In this document: positions 35,101-44,303 of the stretch, one piece after another
Numbering within the stretch: the first letter of the stretch is position 1
How the letters are laid out: every line of letters starts with the position of its first letter
Assembly: GCA_964035015.1 (NCBI GenBank)
Contig: OZ035997.1
Span: 18,259,866-18,323,865 of the forward strand
Reading direction: 5' to 3'
DNA: 64,000 bases
DNA from: Corallium rubrum
Taxonomy: Eukaryota > Cnidaria > Anthozoa > Scleralcyonacea > Coralliidae
The notes under the pieces: generated by a model
What the model was told of the DNA's origin: nothing
What the model saw: only the letters and a program-made list of their open reading frames with translations
Databases searched by the model: none
Translations under genes and position numbers: made by a program

Positions 35101-38100
35101 GAATGCACATGCATTGAGTATCTGAAGAACGCACATGCATTGACTGTCTGTAGAATGTCTGCAGGCTTCCCGCAGATTTATCTGCATATATCTGCATTCT
35201 GCACATTTAGTTGACAGTATTGTATTGTACGTATGCAAGTCACAATATATAATAAATAAACGTAATATCACAAAATGTTGTAGTCTGGCAATACCGTAAA
35301 TGTTCGATTTAGCGCCGTGGCGCTTATTAAATTTGCAATCTTTTGGTGCGGCGCTTAACCGAGAGCGGCGCTTATTAAAAAAAGTTAACAAAATGCTCAT
35401 AATACAACTTTAATTATCCATAGAAAAACCCAATAAATTTAACCCAATAATTTTCATAATACCCAATAGCACAGTAAATTCAAAAAAGAACGTCAACGTC
35501 CTGGTCATCGCCTTCTTTATCGTCGTCTATCCATAGATGTGGATCAGAGGCATCTTCGACATCTGAATCAGAGACTTCAAAGGGATTTGTGTCCGGCTCT
35601 TTTAGGATGGACAGCTGCGATCGAAGTACCTCGCGACCTTGACCGGTGAAAAACTCCAGTGATGTATTAAAGATATGTTGATATGTTAGCGTATCGGTTT
35701 GTGATTTTTTGCTGATTCATCTTTTTCAAATTATCCTGCTTCTGGATACGGCGCTTAATCGAGAGCGGGGCTAAATCGAACATTTACGGTAACGGTGTAA
35801 CCCCCAAAAATTTTGAGTCCCAAAAAATAAAAAATAAAAAATCTATACCAGTATTATTAAATTGTTACCGTAATCCTTCAAATTTAACGTTTCCTTTAAA
35901 ATTAAAAATTTCGAAGTTTATTATTCTAAATTAACGTTTAGAGAAATGAAATTATTTTTTAAACGTTAAATTGGAGGACTGTTATACCTCAAATGCTGGA
36001 ATTTCGTTGTGGTAATTGCCGTGGTAAGAAAGGAAAATGTCGTGGATCACTACAAACGACGGCAATTTTTTTGCCATAGGGTGTATTGTCACACTATTGT
36101 GGATATCAACTAGACTACACACACCACAAAAAACACATGGAAAAATGCCGTGGAGAGCTTCTACTTTCCGTTGGCCTGACTCATACCAAAAACCTCTTGG
36201 AAGTTGGCACCCAGTTTTAAAGTGAAAATTCATGCGAGGCCGGTTGAGGCATCCAAATGCGTACTTTGCCGCGCGCCTCGTTTGTTGAGACCATAGGTTG
36301 AGACCGCAAGATATCACGCGCCAGTTTGGAGAAAACGTAAAAAAACCTTCCTCGAATGAAGCATGACGTCTTATAACGTAGCGTAATAGCTAACACCACA
36401 ACGAAACGTTTAAAGGGTATTGGCAATAAAAATTAAGTTTTAATATCTCATTTGAAAGAACTCGTCAAATGGTATAAGAAGACCTTTTACAATTTTTCCG
36501 TATCCGTTTTGGTTTTGGAAATATTTTGACTAAAGACACGGTGCTGTCCGCCATCTTGGAATTATTTTCGATATGCAAAATTACGCATGTGACTGACATA
36601 ACCAGAGTAAAGTGAAATTTTTATCTTGCCAACCTTATGACATTATGAGCTAGAAACTCGATTTTTTGTTGAGCTATTTCCATTTTAAATTGACCCACAA
36701 CATTTAAAAAGCCTTCCGTGGAAATTTGGTCACCCACGGAGTAGTTTCATCAGGTTTACCCTGCTTGTGACGTCACCAATTTCCTAGTTAATTAGACCCA
36801 ATATTACAACAAGATGGCGGACAGCACGCTGTCTTTGGTCGATATGTTTCCAAAACCAAAATAGATACGGAAAAATTGTAAAAGGTCTTCTTATACCATT
36901 TGACGAGTTCTTCCAAATGAGATAAACAAAGTGCCAATGCAGCGAAAATTAAGTTTGTCTAGTTGAAAGAACATTGAAAATGACAAAGTAACATCTTTTG
37001 TAGAATTTTGTTTCCTTGCTTCATTCTTGAGATATTCAGGTTTGTTTCATATGCAAATGACCTTACTTATGACATCACACTGCATAATGACTTTTTAAAG
37101 AGCATCAATTTTAGGATGGTCCAAATATTTTACACCCAGCTACACACGTTTAGTGACCAGTCATGGCTACATGCATGTACGTGAAAATTTTTAAGTGCTT
37201 TCGATAAGTACTCTCAAAGAAAATCATACTTTTCTAAAACGTCATTATGCAGTGTGATGTCATAAGTAGGTCATTTGCATATCAAACAAACCTGAATATC
37301 TCAAGAATAAAGCAAGGAAACGAAAAATTTCTACAAAAGATGTTACTTTGTCATTTCCAATGTTCTCACAAACTAGACAAACTTAATTTTCGCTGCATTG
37401 GCACTTTATTAAAGTGCTATTAGCGTACGGTAGCGGAATGTGTTATAACGTAGCGTAATGTCTTGCAACGTAGCGGAACGATTTATAGCGAAACTAGCGT
37501 ACGCAACGTGTTAATGACTGGGTTCGTGTGAAAGTACAATCTTCCCCTAACAGTGGCCTTCGATAATCCGTATTCCGTACACATCATGTAAACATAATTT
37601 ATGTATAGTCTCATCAATTTATTGCTAGTTAGTCTGAGTTTATACAATTAGATATCTTGAGTGAAAAACCATTCATGAGGTAACAACACGTTTACTGAAA
37701 CGACAGATTTTACTTCCAATTTAACATTTCCTCTAATTTAGCATTTAAAATTCAAAATTTGAAAAAAAATATTATTCTAAATTAACGTTTACAGAAAATA
37801 AATAATTTTTTTACAACGGTAAATTAGAAGAATTACGGTAAGTGTTGAAACTTGGAACCACACTAGCACACCTACTGTAGTTAGACAAAATGAAACTGGT
37901 ACTCAAACAACAAAGGGATTGCAGCCATTTGCAACATGCTTTCACTAAAATGTTTAAGTTCCCAAGCCCATTACACAGGACGCAGGTTCGTTTTGAACTA
38001 CTCATTTGATTGGCTATTTTGATCCTAGCAGCCAATCAAACGAATTTTGAACTTCCCAATGAACTTGCGAACTTCAGAACGAACTTCCAAACATTTTGGT

Positions 38101-41100
38101 GAAAAGTATATTGCAAATGACTGTAATTGACTCAACCATGTATGATTCAAAAATAGTTTACTGTATGCAGTGTATGAATATCAGCTATGCAGTCATTATG
38201 GTTTAATTTAATAGCCCGCATAATTTTAGGATTATGCAAAAGAGTTAAGGTCTACAGTATGTAGATTATGAAAATCTACACCAACCTGAGCTCTCTGAGA
38301 AGAAGGTATCCCTTTCCTGCAATAACGTTTCACTAGAAATTTAAAAACAAACAAACACATATACTACAGAACGTCTGGTACAGTACTGTGCATGGGGTGG
38401 GAATTAGCCATATTCTAGCTGAGAGTACTAAAAGTAGTTTACCACTAAAAGTACAGTATATAGTATTGTTAGCCAGTGTACTGTACTGTACTGTACTGTA
38501 CTGTACTGTACTGTACTGTACTGTACTGTACTGTACTGTACTGTACTGTACTGTACTGTACTGTACTGTACTGTACTGTACTGTACTGTACTGTACTGTA
38601 CCATACTGCGCTGTATTGCACTGTGCTGTATTGCACTGTATGGTGCTGCACTATACTGTACTATACTGTCCTGTGCTGTCCTGTATTGTACTGTACTGTA
38701 CTGTACTGTACTGTACTGTACAGTACTGTACTGTACTGTACTGTACTGTACTGTACTGTACTGTACTGTACTGTACTGTACTGTACTGTACTGTACTGTA
38801 CTGTGCCACATTGTACTGTGCGGTGCTGTACTGCACTGTACTGTATTGTGCTGTATTGCACTGTACTGTGCTGCACTGCACTGTACTGTACTGAACTGTG
38901 CTGCACTACTGCACTGTACTATACTGTACTGCACTGCACTATGCTGCACTTCACTGTACCGTACTGTGCTCTACCATACTGTGCTGTACTGTGCTGTACA
39001 GTACTGCACTGTATTGTACTATACTGTGCTGCACTATGCTGCACTGCACTATACTGTACTGAACTGCGCTGCACTGTACTATACTGTACTGCACTGCACT
39101 GCACTTCACTGTACTGTGCTACACTGCACTGCACTGTACTGTACTGTACTGTACTGTACTGTACTGTACTGTACTGTACTGTACTGTACTGTACTGTACT
39201 GTACTGTACTGTACTGTACTGTACTGTACTGTACTGTACCAAACAATTTTGTATGTGGAAAAAACTCTACAAAATATGCTGCTAAAACATATTAGACTTA
39301 ATTGTATGGTGAATTATACCATCAGTTCTTTAAAAGAAAATAAATTCCCCACTTTCACTTCTGACAAGTTCAAATATTAACAGTACAGTACAATACAATA
39401 CAGTACAATACAATACAGTACAGTACAGTACAGTACAGTACAGTACAGTACAGTACAGTACAGTACAGCACAGTACAGCACAGTACAGTACAGTACAGTA
39501 CAGTACAGTACAGTACAGTACAGTACAGTACAGTACAATACAGTACAGTACAATACAATACTGTGATACAGTACAGTACAGTACAGTACACTAATCAAAT
39601 TGCTGATAGTAATCTCAAACCTCTAATAGATTTCCTAACTCTGTGATGAGGGTCAATAACTTTATCCCACTTTGCTGCTCTTCTTGCCAAGACACCTAAA
39701 TATTCTGACATAAAATTCTCATATGCCTCATAGTCAAAATCAGGAGCTCTTTCAAATCCATATTCATCTACTTCACTAAAAAGATTAAAACATCAAAAAC
39801 TTGATTAAAAATAAAGTGTGGTAATTTATGGTACCTACCGGTATATACAAATTAATATGAACTATAAAATGAAGTTTGTATTTTACAAAACTGACAATAA
39901 CAGCACATAATGTTAATCTTAACCTGCTATTTTTCACTCTTATACCTTTAGTTAGTATGAATAACAGCAAAAAGTACATGTTGGGTATTAAATCAATAAG
40001 AGATCCAAAAAAGTTTGTTTCTTATTGGCCCTGATTACCTATCCAACACTTTGAACCATGAAAAAATCTAATTGTCACATACCAGTATGTCTATGACACA
40101 GTAAAACAATCTTACGGACACTCTCTCTGCTTTTTATAAGTAAAATTCTAGTTGGTATATACCTGTTTATATTTGTCATATTATTTTTATATCTATCAGA
40201 ATTCATTTAAATTCTGTAGCAGAAATACCATCAAATATTACATATAACTACTGTATATTACCCAGTAAAGCACTCATAATTAACAGCAGGAATCAAGTCT
40301 ATATATTTAATATAATTAAATAATAAATTCAATATTCTAATTAAATAATGAATTCATTATAATTAAATAATGAATTCAATATTATAATTAAATAATGAAT
40401 TCATTATAATTAAATAATGAATTCACTATAATTTTTTTGTTGTTGTTATAGACTGAGTTAGATGTTTCCACCACTAATAAAAACAATAATCTCACATGTG
40501 TGATTATTTATGGTAATCTCACATGTGTCGATTATTGTGAAATGTATTAGAGTTTACTGCCCTATTTTTCATATAATAAATTAATAAATGAAATACATGA
40601 ATGCTTGGAAATATGAAATTTATTTCTCATGTTGACCAAGATATCCTAGTCAACACTCAAAATAAGTTTCATATTTCCACACATGCATGTATTATTCTTA
40701 CATTTATTTTCTGTTGGGAAGGTTTGCTCTAATAGCTGAGGAACAGTTTACATGAACAGATGATCCACCAAAATGGGAGTAGTCTTATAGGTAGAGCAGC
40801 TGCAGACAAGCCTAAACTCCCAACTACTGGCACTAACTTGTAGCAATGTTGCCAAGAATTACATGTACCTGCAGTACTACACAGGGTGGGTGAGTGTTAT
40901 ATAGTGATATATGGCAGTCAGTATGTGAGTGAGTCCTGAGGCTGGGCACCCGCACTCATTAAACCCAGCAAAGGACTGGCTACTGGATTCGATGCCCCCA
41001 ATTAGAACCCCAAGGGACCCAAGGAACAACAATACATACACATCACATGATGTTAAATAATTAATTTAGTTAAATATATTTTCTTATAATCTCATTAATT

Positions 41101-41909
41101 CATGTGTCCATTTGATTCATTCATTTATACATTCCTTCATTCATTCGTTCATTCACTCACCCACCCACCCACCCACACACCCATTCACTCACTCACTCAC
41201 TCTCACTAACTCACTTCATTTGTTTGTTTGTTTGTTTGTTTGTTTGTTTGTTTGTTCGTTCGTTCGTTCGTTCGTTCGTTCGTTCGTTCGTTCGTTCGTT
41301 CGTTCGTTCGTTCGTTCGTTCGTTCGTTCATTCATTCGTTCGTTCATTCGTTCGTTCGTTCGTTCGTTCGTTCGTTCGTTCGTTCGTTCGTTCGTTCGTT
41401 CGTTCGTTTGTTCATTCGTTCGTTCGTTCGTTCGTTCGTTCGTTCATTCATTCATTCCATCAATCAGTTATCATACTGGCAAGTGTTTGTGTTGTGACTG
41501 TTGTCTGCCAGTGTTTTTAGTTATTTCATATTTATTATGTAACTGAGACTTCCTGTGAAGTCCTTTGTCTGAGAGTAACTGGATAATTCTACCACAAGGA
41601 GAGTGTATAAACGATTAGTATTCGTTTTGGGTTTGTTAGATAGTCCTGAAGGTAGCACTTTCCGTTCGTGACTTCGTGGAAGAAATAAATTAAGCCATCT
41701 GTCAACATTTTGGTTGCTCTTCACTTCATCTTCAATACGGAAGCAGCCACTAGCCAGCTCGTCTTCGGTTTAATACATGTAGATCTCCTTCATTCTATCG
41801 TTTTAACATACCTAGCTCATTTAACTTAGGTCATCAAACACAAAACAGTAACCTTTACATTCACAACCACGTTACAGTATTAAACATCTCACCTTGTTAT
41901 AGTTGACAT
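23170..41909 (-). CDS. GRTP1: TBC-domain Rab GTPase-activating protein, growth hormone-regulated TBC protein 1-like
   Basis: Eleven exons join in phase into 1002 bp, 333 aa plus stop: 41893-41909, 39621-39775, 38286-38332, 33783-33894, 32753-32874, 31908-32004, 30100-30163, 28507-28615, 26392-26529, 24462-24509, 23170-23262. Vertebrate GRTP1 is of similar length. The N-terminus has EVDEYGFERAPDFDYEAY; the TBC domain starts near residue 75. Both catalytic fingers are present: Arg114 in TDLHRTFPENIHF and Gln151 in VGYCQGFNYI. Later TBC landmarks are WFICLYTDVLPTETVLRIWD and the tail DCHHFMQ...PGSLPLRKIAKLRE. It should accelerate GTP hydrolysis on a Rab; the substrate cannot be read. The donor after 26392 (GTATTT) and the one at 38286 (GTTGGT) are weak. 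The start ATG lies in a 17-bp first coding exon. Confidence 0.93.
23921..24131. repeat. 211-bp near-perfect palindrome
   Basis: The left half GCCAGCCGCACACGAGAGCA...AGAATCTTGCTGAGC-type arms are mirrored up to TGCTCTCGTGTGCGGCTGGC. A central sub-palindrome is built of TGAGAATTTGACTCGCGAGG. TAAT-like bases flank both sides. It is a MITE-like fold-back in the last intron of GRTP1. Confidence 0.9.
24553..25122. repeat. 570-bp (GTA/GTG) trinucleotide microsatellite
   Basis: Runs of GGTAGT, GGTAGTAGT and GGTGGTAGT units in blocks of changing period: GTGGTG-rich at the left end, GGTAGTAGT in the middle. It lies about 45 bp from the 48-bp exon 24462-24509 of GRTP1, in the intron preceding that exon. 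All long frames across it (poly-Val, poly-Thr, poly-Leu-Pro) are repeat artefacts. Confidence 0.97.
25124..25470. repeat. MITE with ACACACGTAAAAA ends, inserted in the TAG microsatellite
   Basis: The ends ACACACGTAAAAATC and GCGTTTTTACGTGTGT are inverted repeats. The body is made of many AACAGCTTG / TTGTAACAACTTG / CTGTTAACA words in both orientations. TAG repeats continue on the far side (25470-25518), so the element sits within the trinucleotide array. Confidence 0.8.
26955..27246. repeat. MITE-like element with TTGCAACTTGCAAC words
   Basis: TGCTGTTATACGATGCGATT and TTTCTTGCAACTTGCAAC on the left mirror GTTGCAAGAAAAATTGCATGGTGTAACAGTAGC on the right. A partial internal end (GTTACACGGTGCGATTTTTT) suggests two nested copies. 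Confidence 0.75.
27292..27617. repeat. Two adjacent hairpins
   Basis: At 27292-27478, ATAGGCCTTATTCAAAAATGGC mirrors GCGGCCATTTTTGAATAAAGTCTAT. At 27518-27617, GTAAGTTCCTGTTTTGAATT mirrors AATTCAAAACAGGAACTTGT. Confidence 0.75.
27640..28345. repeat. Diverged direct repeats
   Basis: A phrase of the type TGGGAACGAGAAAATAAGCGATGTTTTTGACGCCAAA appears near 27690, 27905 (drifted) and 28140. The words GACTTGTTAGG(A/T)A and TCTAGTTC/TTTATATT recur alongside. It is a decayed duplicated element of unknown type. Confidence 0.4.
28950..29245 (-). pseudogene. Unrecognised coding-like fragment
   Basis: A minus-strand frame without stop carries FPLCLGKICESPRAAVCN, MIAEENFENLTDRKFTRL, REVASDFPVHVDEGKY and GNLEEDKGFLCLLITPQ. 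The composition looks like real protein rather than translated repeat, but there is no start codon context and no family I recognise. It lies inside a GRTP1 intron and does not fit that gene. It may be a retroposed or transposon-carried piece. Confidence 0.3.
30578..31038. repeat. 450-bp inverted-repeat element built from GGCGTATTTTTCATGCGCCG
   Basis: The left arm is GTGACAAATGGCGTATTTTT plus CATGCGCCGTATAAAAT; the right arm is ATTTTATACGGCGCATGAAA plus AATACGCCGTTTGTCAC. The inside has more CGCCGTA words. The phrase AAGTGTTAGTGACA is at the left end and again just outside the right end (31023-31038), like a long target duplication. Confidence 0.75.
32073..32289. repeat. (TAATG)n and (TCCTA)n pentanucleotide arrays
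   Basis: About 21 TGTAA units to 32180, then (after 40 bp of unique sequence) about a dozen TATCC/TATTC units at 32222-32289. Both lie in the GRTP1 intron between the exons ending at 32004 and starting at 32753. Confidence 0.95.
33000..33640. repeat. 10-bp satellite (GTGGGGTGAA)n
   Basis: About 45 near-identical copies in 33087-33560, flanked by decayed GTGAAGTGAG versions. It is strongly G-rich on plus, so C-rich in the GRTP1 pre-mRNA. The frames of 281 and 272 codons on minus (HFTPLHPTSP unit) are artefacts. Confidence 0.96.
33967..34286. repeat. MITE-like inverted-repeat element
   Basis: GCCCCGTTCACACTTTACCG plus GATAGGTTTTCGTGCCG on the left mirrors GCACAAAAGCTATCCGGTAT plus AGAGTGAAGGGGGC on the right. 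A GGAGCTGAAACGGCAC-type internal arm also pairs. Confidence 0.75.
35038..35165. repeat. 26-bp tandem repeat
   Basis: Five copies of TATCTGAAGAATGCACATGC plus ATTGAG, the last two diverged. Confidence 0.9.
35294..35789 (-). mobile_element. TA-flanked DNA transposon remnant (Tc1/mariner-pogo type) with acidic ORF tail
   Basis: The inverted ends CCGTAAATGTTCGATTTAGC and GCTAAATCGAACATTTACGG are both flanked by TA, the target duplication expected of Tc1/mariner-class elements. Inside on minus, a frame reads FFTGQGREVLRSQLSIL, then FEVSDSDVEDASDPHLWIDD and an acidic end with a stop near 35483. Acidic C-termini are common in pogo/Tigger transposases, so this may be the tail of one. The catalytic core is missing. 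Confidence 0.65.
35870..37840. repeat. Nested inverted repeats
   Basis: Three layers are visible. A fold-back with ATTCTAAATTAACGTTTA appears at 35870-35985 and again, diverged, at 37715-37840. Arms with CGTCAAATGGTATAAGAAGA and GTATCCGTTTTGGTTTTGGA at 36460-36560 are mirrored at 36810-36925 across GATGGCGGACAGCA(C/G). A second pair at 36940-37125 and 37225-37410 (GTTACTTTGTCATTT, GATATTCAGGTTTGTT) is related to 20640-20840. No reading frame of note. Confidence 0.75.
38473..39238. repeat. (TACTG)n pentanucleotide array, degenerate in the middle
   Basis: About 765 bp of CTGTA units. The outer parts are perfect; the middle (38600-39120) has substitutions giving GCACTG and TGTGCTG variants. It fills most of GRTP1 intron 2, between exons 38286-38332 and 39621-39775. 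Apparent frames up to 269 codons (YCTVL) are artefacts. Confidence 0.97.
39379..39590. repeat. (CAGTA)n array in opposite orientation to its neighbour
   Basis: About 42 CAGTA units, the reverse complement of the preceding array, separated from it by about 140 bp. It ends about 30 bp from the donor of the exon at 39621-39775. Together the arrays form a large potential hairpin. Confidence 0.97.
40308..40430. repeat. AT-rich tandem repeat, about 27 bp
   Basis: Five copies of TATAATTAAATAATGAATTC with spacer, in GRTP1 intron 1. It is followed by two CTCACATGTG-containing copies and a hairpin at about 40585-40690. Confidence 0.85.
40740..41110. other. Intron stretch with nothing recognised
   Basis: Unique-looking sequence in the first intron of GRTP1. 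No coding or structured feature is supported. Confidence 0.4.
41117..41457. repeat. (TTCG)n/(TTTG)n/(TTCA)n tetranucleotide array
   Basis: TTCA/CCCA-type units to 41220, nine TTTG units, then about 50 TTCG units with scattered TTCA. It is the inverse complement of the (CGAA)n array at 57421-57640. The Phe-Val-Arg-Ser frames are artefacts. Confidence 0.97.
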
Positions 41910-42221
41910 AATTTCCACTCTCGGCTCAAAAAATAGTAACTTATATAATTAACACTGTATTGTACAGAATATTATCGTCTCCTTTTGCCTGATATCGCGT
42001 TCCTTTAAATTACTTCTTACTGCATAAACCTTCATAAAATAACAACAAGTTACTGTAGTATCCCTTGAAAGGTTATGGAAACATTGAGTTCTGATAGCGA
42101 TATCAAAGATAATTTTAGAACTGAAGAAGTTTTATAGCTGAAAAGCACTTCGCTTCAGTGGCCTGCAGCACCGGCCAGCAGTCGCGACAGTGGTCGCAAT
42201 GCTATAAATAGATTTGTTCGC

Positions 42222-43385
42222 GCGACGAATTTACTCAGACGACTTTAAATTCGAACTAACTTCGTCGGTAATGCGCGGATCAAATCGAAATGTCAACATC
42301 CCCCCCCCGGGCACACATGGGGAATTTGGATTTTTTTATTTTATATTGGTCAAATTCCCCACCTATGTTCTTTTCTCCCGTTCAAATATACCATGTTTTG
42401 GAAAAATTGGAGATCAAATGCCCCACCCTCAACGATTCTATACAAAAAATTGAAACAAATATTCGTTTGATGCGAACTCTGTGAACATAAACTTAAACAT
42501 CAAAATCATTGTACATATCAGTTTCCAGAGTTGAAAATGTCTTAGTCCTTGCTTTTCTGTTTGTTTTCCCTTCTTGTTTCCCGTGCTTTCTGCGTACCAA
42601 GCTCTTTTGTGATAAGCTTTTTCTTTAAATGTTCCACCCAGATGGTCACTTCTACTTCTGATAGTAGACATCTCTTTGCAAGAGCAGGAATGTCTATTAA
42701 TGGCTTCTCAAATTCACTTTTTATGATCTGACTTGGTGGCAATGCTCTTACTAACTCCCCTTTGTTGTGCATTTGTGCACATTTGTGCATTTGTCCATAT
42801 TTAAATAAATAAACGTGTGGCAATGCTTTTAAAAGTTTCGAGTGAAATCAGAAATCGCCGCTATCGTGGCAAAACATTTTGGTTATTGTCACTGAGTATA
42901 GACATGGACAGTGAACATTTCAGTGAACAGTAAGAAAGTTTCTTACTTTCAAAGATTTGTTTTAACCTGACCAGACCGTTTTCTTCCAGCCACTCACAAA
43001 CAAAAGAAATATTTTGACCAGAAAAATCTGACAAATTCGCCGCCGCCATTTTGAACAGAATCTGTTCAAATTCCCCACCCCCCTAGCAAATTCCCCACCC
43101 TCCACTGGGTTAGAGCGTCAAATTCCCGCCACCCTAAAATGCCGAACGATCAAATTCCCCATGTATGCCCGGGGGGGGGGGGGATGTTGACATTTCGATT
43201 TGATCCGCGCATAATGCGACGTAAATGTTTCGTCGAGTTAAACGTCGGGTTGGTTTTACTTGGACGCGTTGACCGAATTGTCGCAGACAGAAGAGAAACA
43301 TTTAGTTCGACTCGACGATAATCGTCGTGTAACTCGAACACGCAATTATTGTCGCATTATCCGTCTGACTCAGACGAATTTAATT
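42222..43385 (-). mobile_element. Inverted-repeat element carrying a small gene
   Basis: Left ATGCGCGGATCAAATCGAAA plus TGTCAACATCCCCCC and GGGGAATTT (about 42270-42330) is mirrored on the right at 43157-43215. Weaker outer arms (ACGAATTTACTCAGACGA) match 43360-43385 and beyond. Short CAAATTCCCCAC words recur at both ends (42351, 43068, 43085, 43110, 43149), as transposase-binding subterminal repeats do. The two-exon gene inside is listed separately. The superfamily is not identified. Confidence 0.65.
42542..43049 (-). CDS. Two-exon small protein inside the inverted-repeat element (106 aa, unknown)
   Basis: Exon 1 is 43049-42947, 34 codons plus one base, ending GAAA|GTAAGAAA. Exon 2 is 42759-42542, after AAAG|GGGAG. 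The phase-1 junction joins cleanly and makes an Arg codon. The 106-residue product starts MAAANLSDFSGQNISFVCEW and then LEENGLVRLKQIFE. It continues with IKSEFEKPLIDIPALAKRCL and LSEVEVTIWVEHLKKK, and ends in a highly basic tail (KARETRRENKQKSKD). Helices followed by a basic tail suggest a homeodomain-like DNA-binding module of the sort carried by some cnidarian transposons; this is inference. An AATAAA lies near 42338 on the coding strand. It could be the element's own protein or a captured host gene. Confidence 0.5.
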
Positions 43386-44303
43386 TCCTAGACGAATTTA
43401 ATTCGTGCGTTGAAAAACATCAAAAGATAAAAAAATCATAATTATCAAGGCAGGTGTGCTACAAAAATGTTGAATCCGCCATATTTACAGACTTTACGGC
43501 ATAAATCATTGCAAAATTTGCTTTTGCTCAAACAACATTTAATATTTTCCGTTTAGCGCACACTTGAGTCTGGGACTGCAAAAAAAAAATAATTCTGCAT
43601 GTGTAACAAAGCTTAGCGCACACTGACACTAGCTATGTCTATTTCTCAAATCTCAATCATATGCTCGCTAGCGCACGCAGAGAGTTCCTATATAGACATA
43701 GTTATAGAAACACTTTTGGAAGTGGAAATATTAATGTAGAACACTCGTTCTGTGAGCTCTCCCCTCGTGTTTGAATTTTCTATATCTTCATGGGAAGTTG
43801 GAAACACGCAACGCAAGCAAAAATACTTGAAACAACTCAAATAGCAGATGAAAATCATGAAACAGTCGATGGTTTCATAGCTGGGTTTTTACATGCTTTT
43901 TACCATGTTTTCCGTCCAAACATTAACGAATCCGGCTGCATAAATTGACACCGTGAGATCACTGCAATATGATTGGTCCATTTGCTTACTTTTGAATTCT
44001 CTAGCCAAAAAACGTTTAGGAATGCAGACGGATTCGTCAATGTTTTGAACAGAAATCAGACGTGTTTTTGTGGGGCCATGCCGCGCATCATCGGTTTTGG
44101 TGTTGAGCTTGACCAACCAACGGTTGCTTGACCGAAACTTCTTGACCAGCGGTTACACAATTACACACAAGAAGTTTAAGAACTATAAAATCGTTTTGCA
44201 GTGTGGGACAATGAGAGACGATATTTGTTGAATTTTTGCCAAAGCGTGCAGAATATAAACATTATAGTATCAAGAAAATGATTAATAGATTATTTATGTC
44301 ATA

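Larger units (their letters stand above)
41910..44303. promoter_or_regulatory. Divergent promoter region between GRTP1 and WDR44
   Basis: The start codons of GRTP1 (41909, minus) and WDR44 (44304, plus) face away from each other across 2.4 kb. No other host exon is apparent between them, so both promoters should lie here. Half of the interval is taken up by the inverted-repeat element at 42222-43385. TATA-like words (CTATAAATAG at about 42203) are seen, but no transcription start can be fixed from sequence. Confidence 0.6.

Noticed and set aside
38388-39598. Many Tyr-Cys-Thr-Val-Leu frames on both strands
   Set aside because: Translations of the TACTG/CAGTA arrays.
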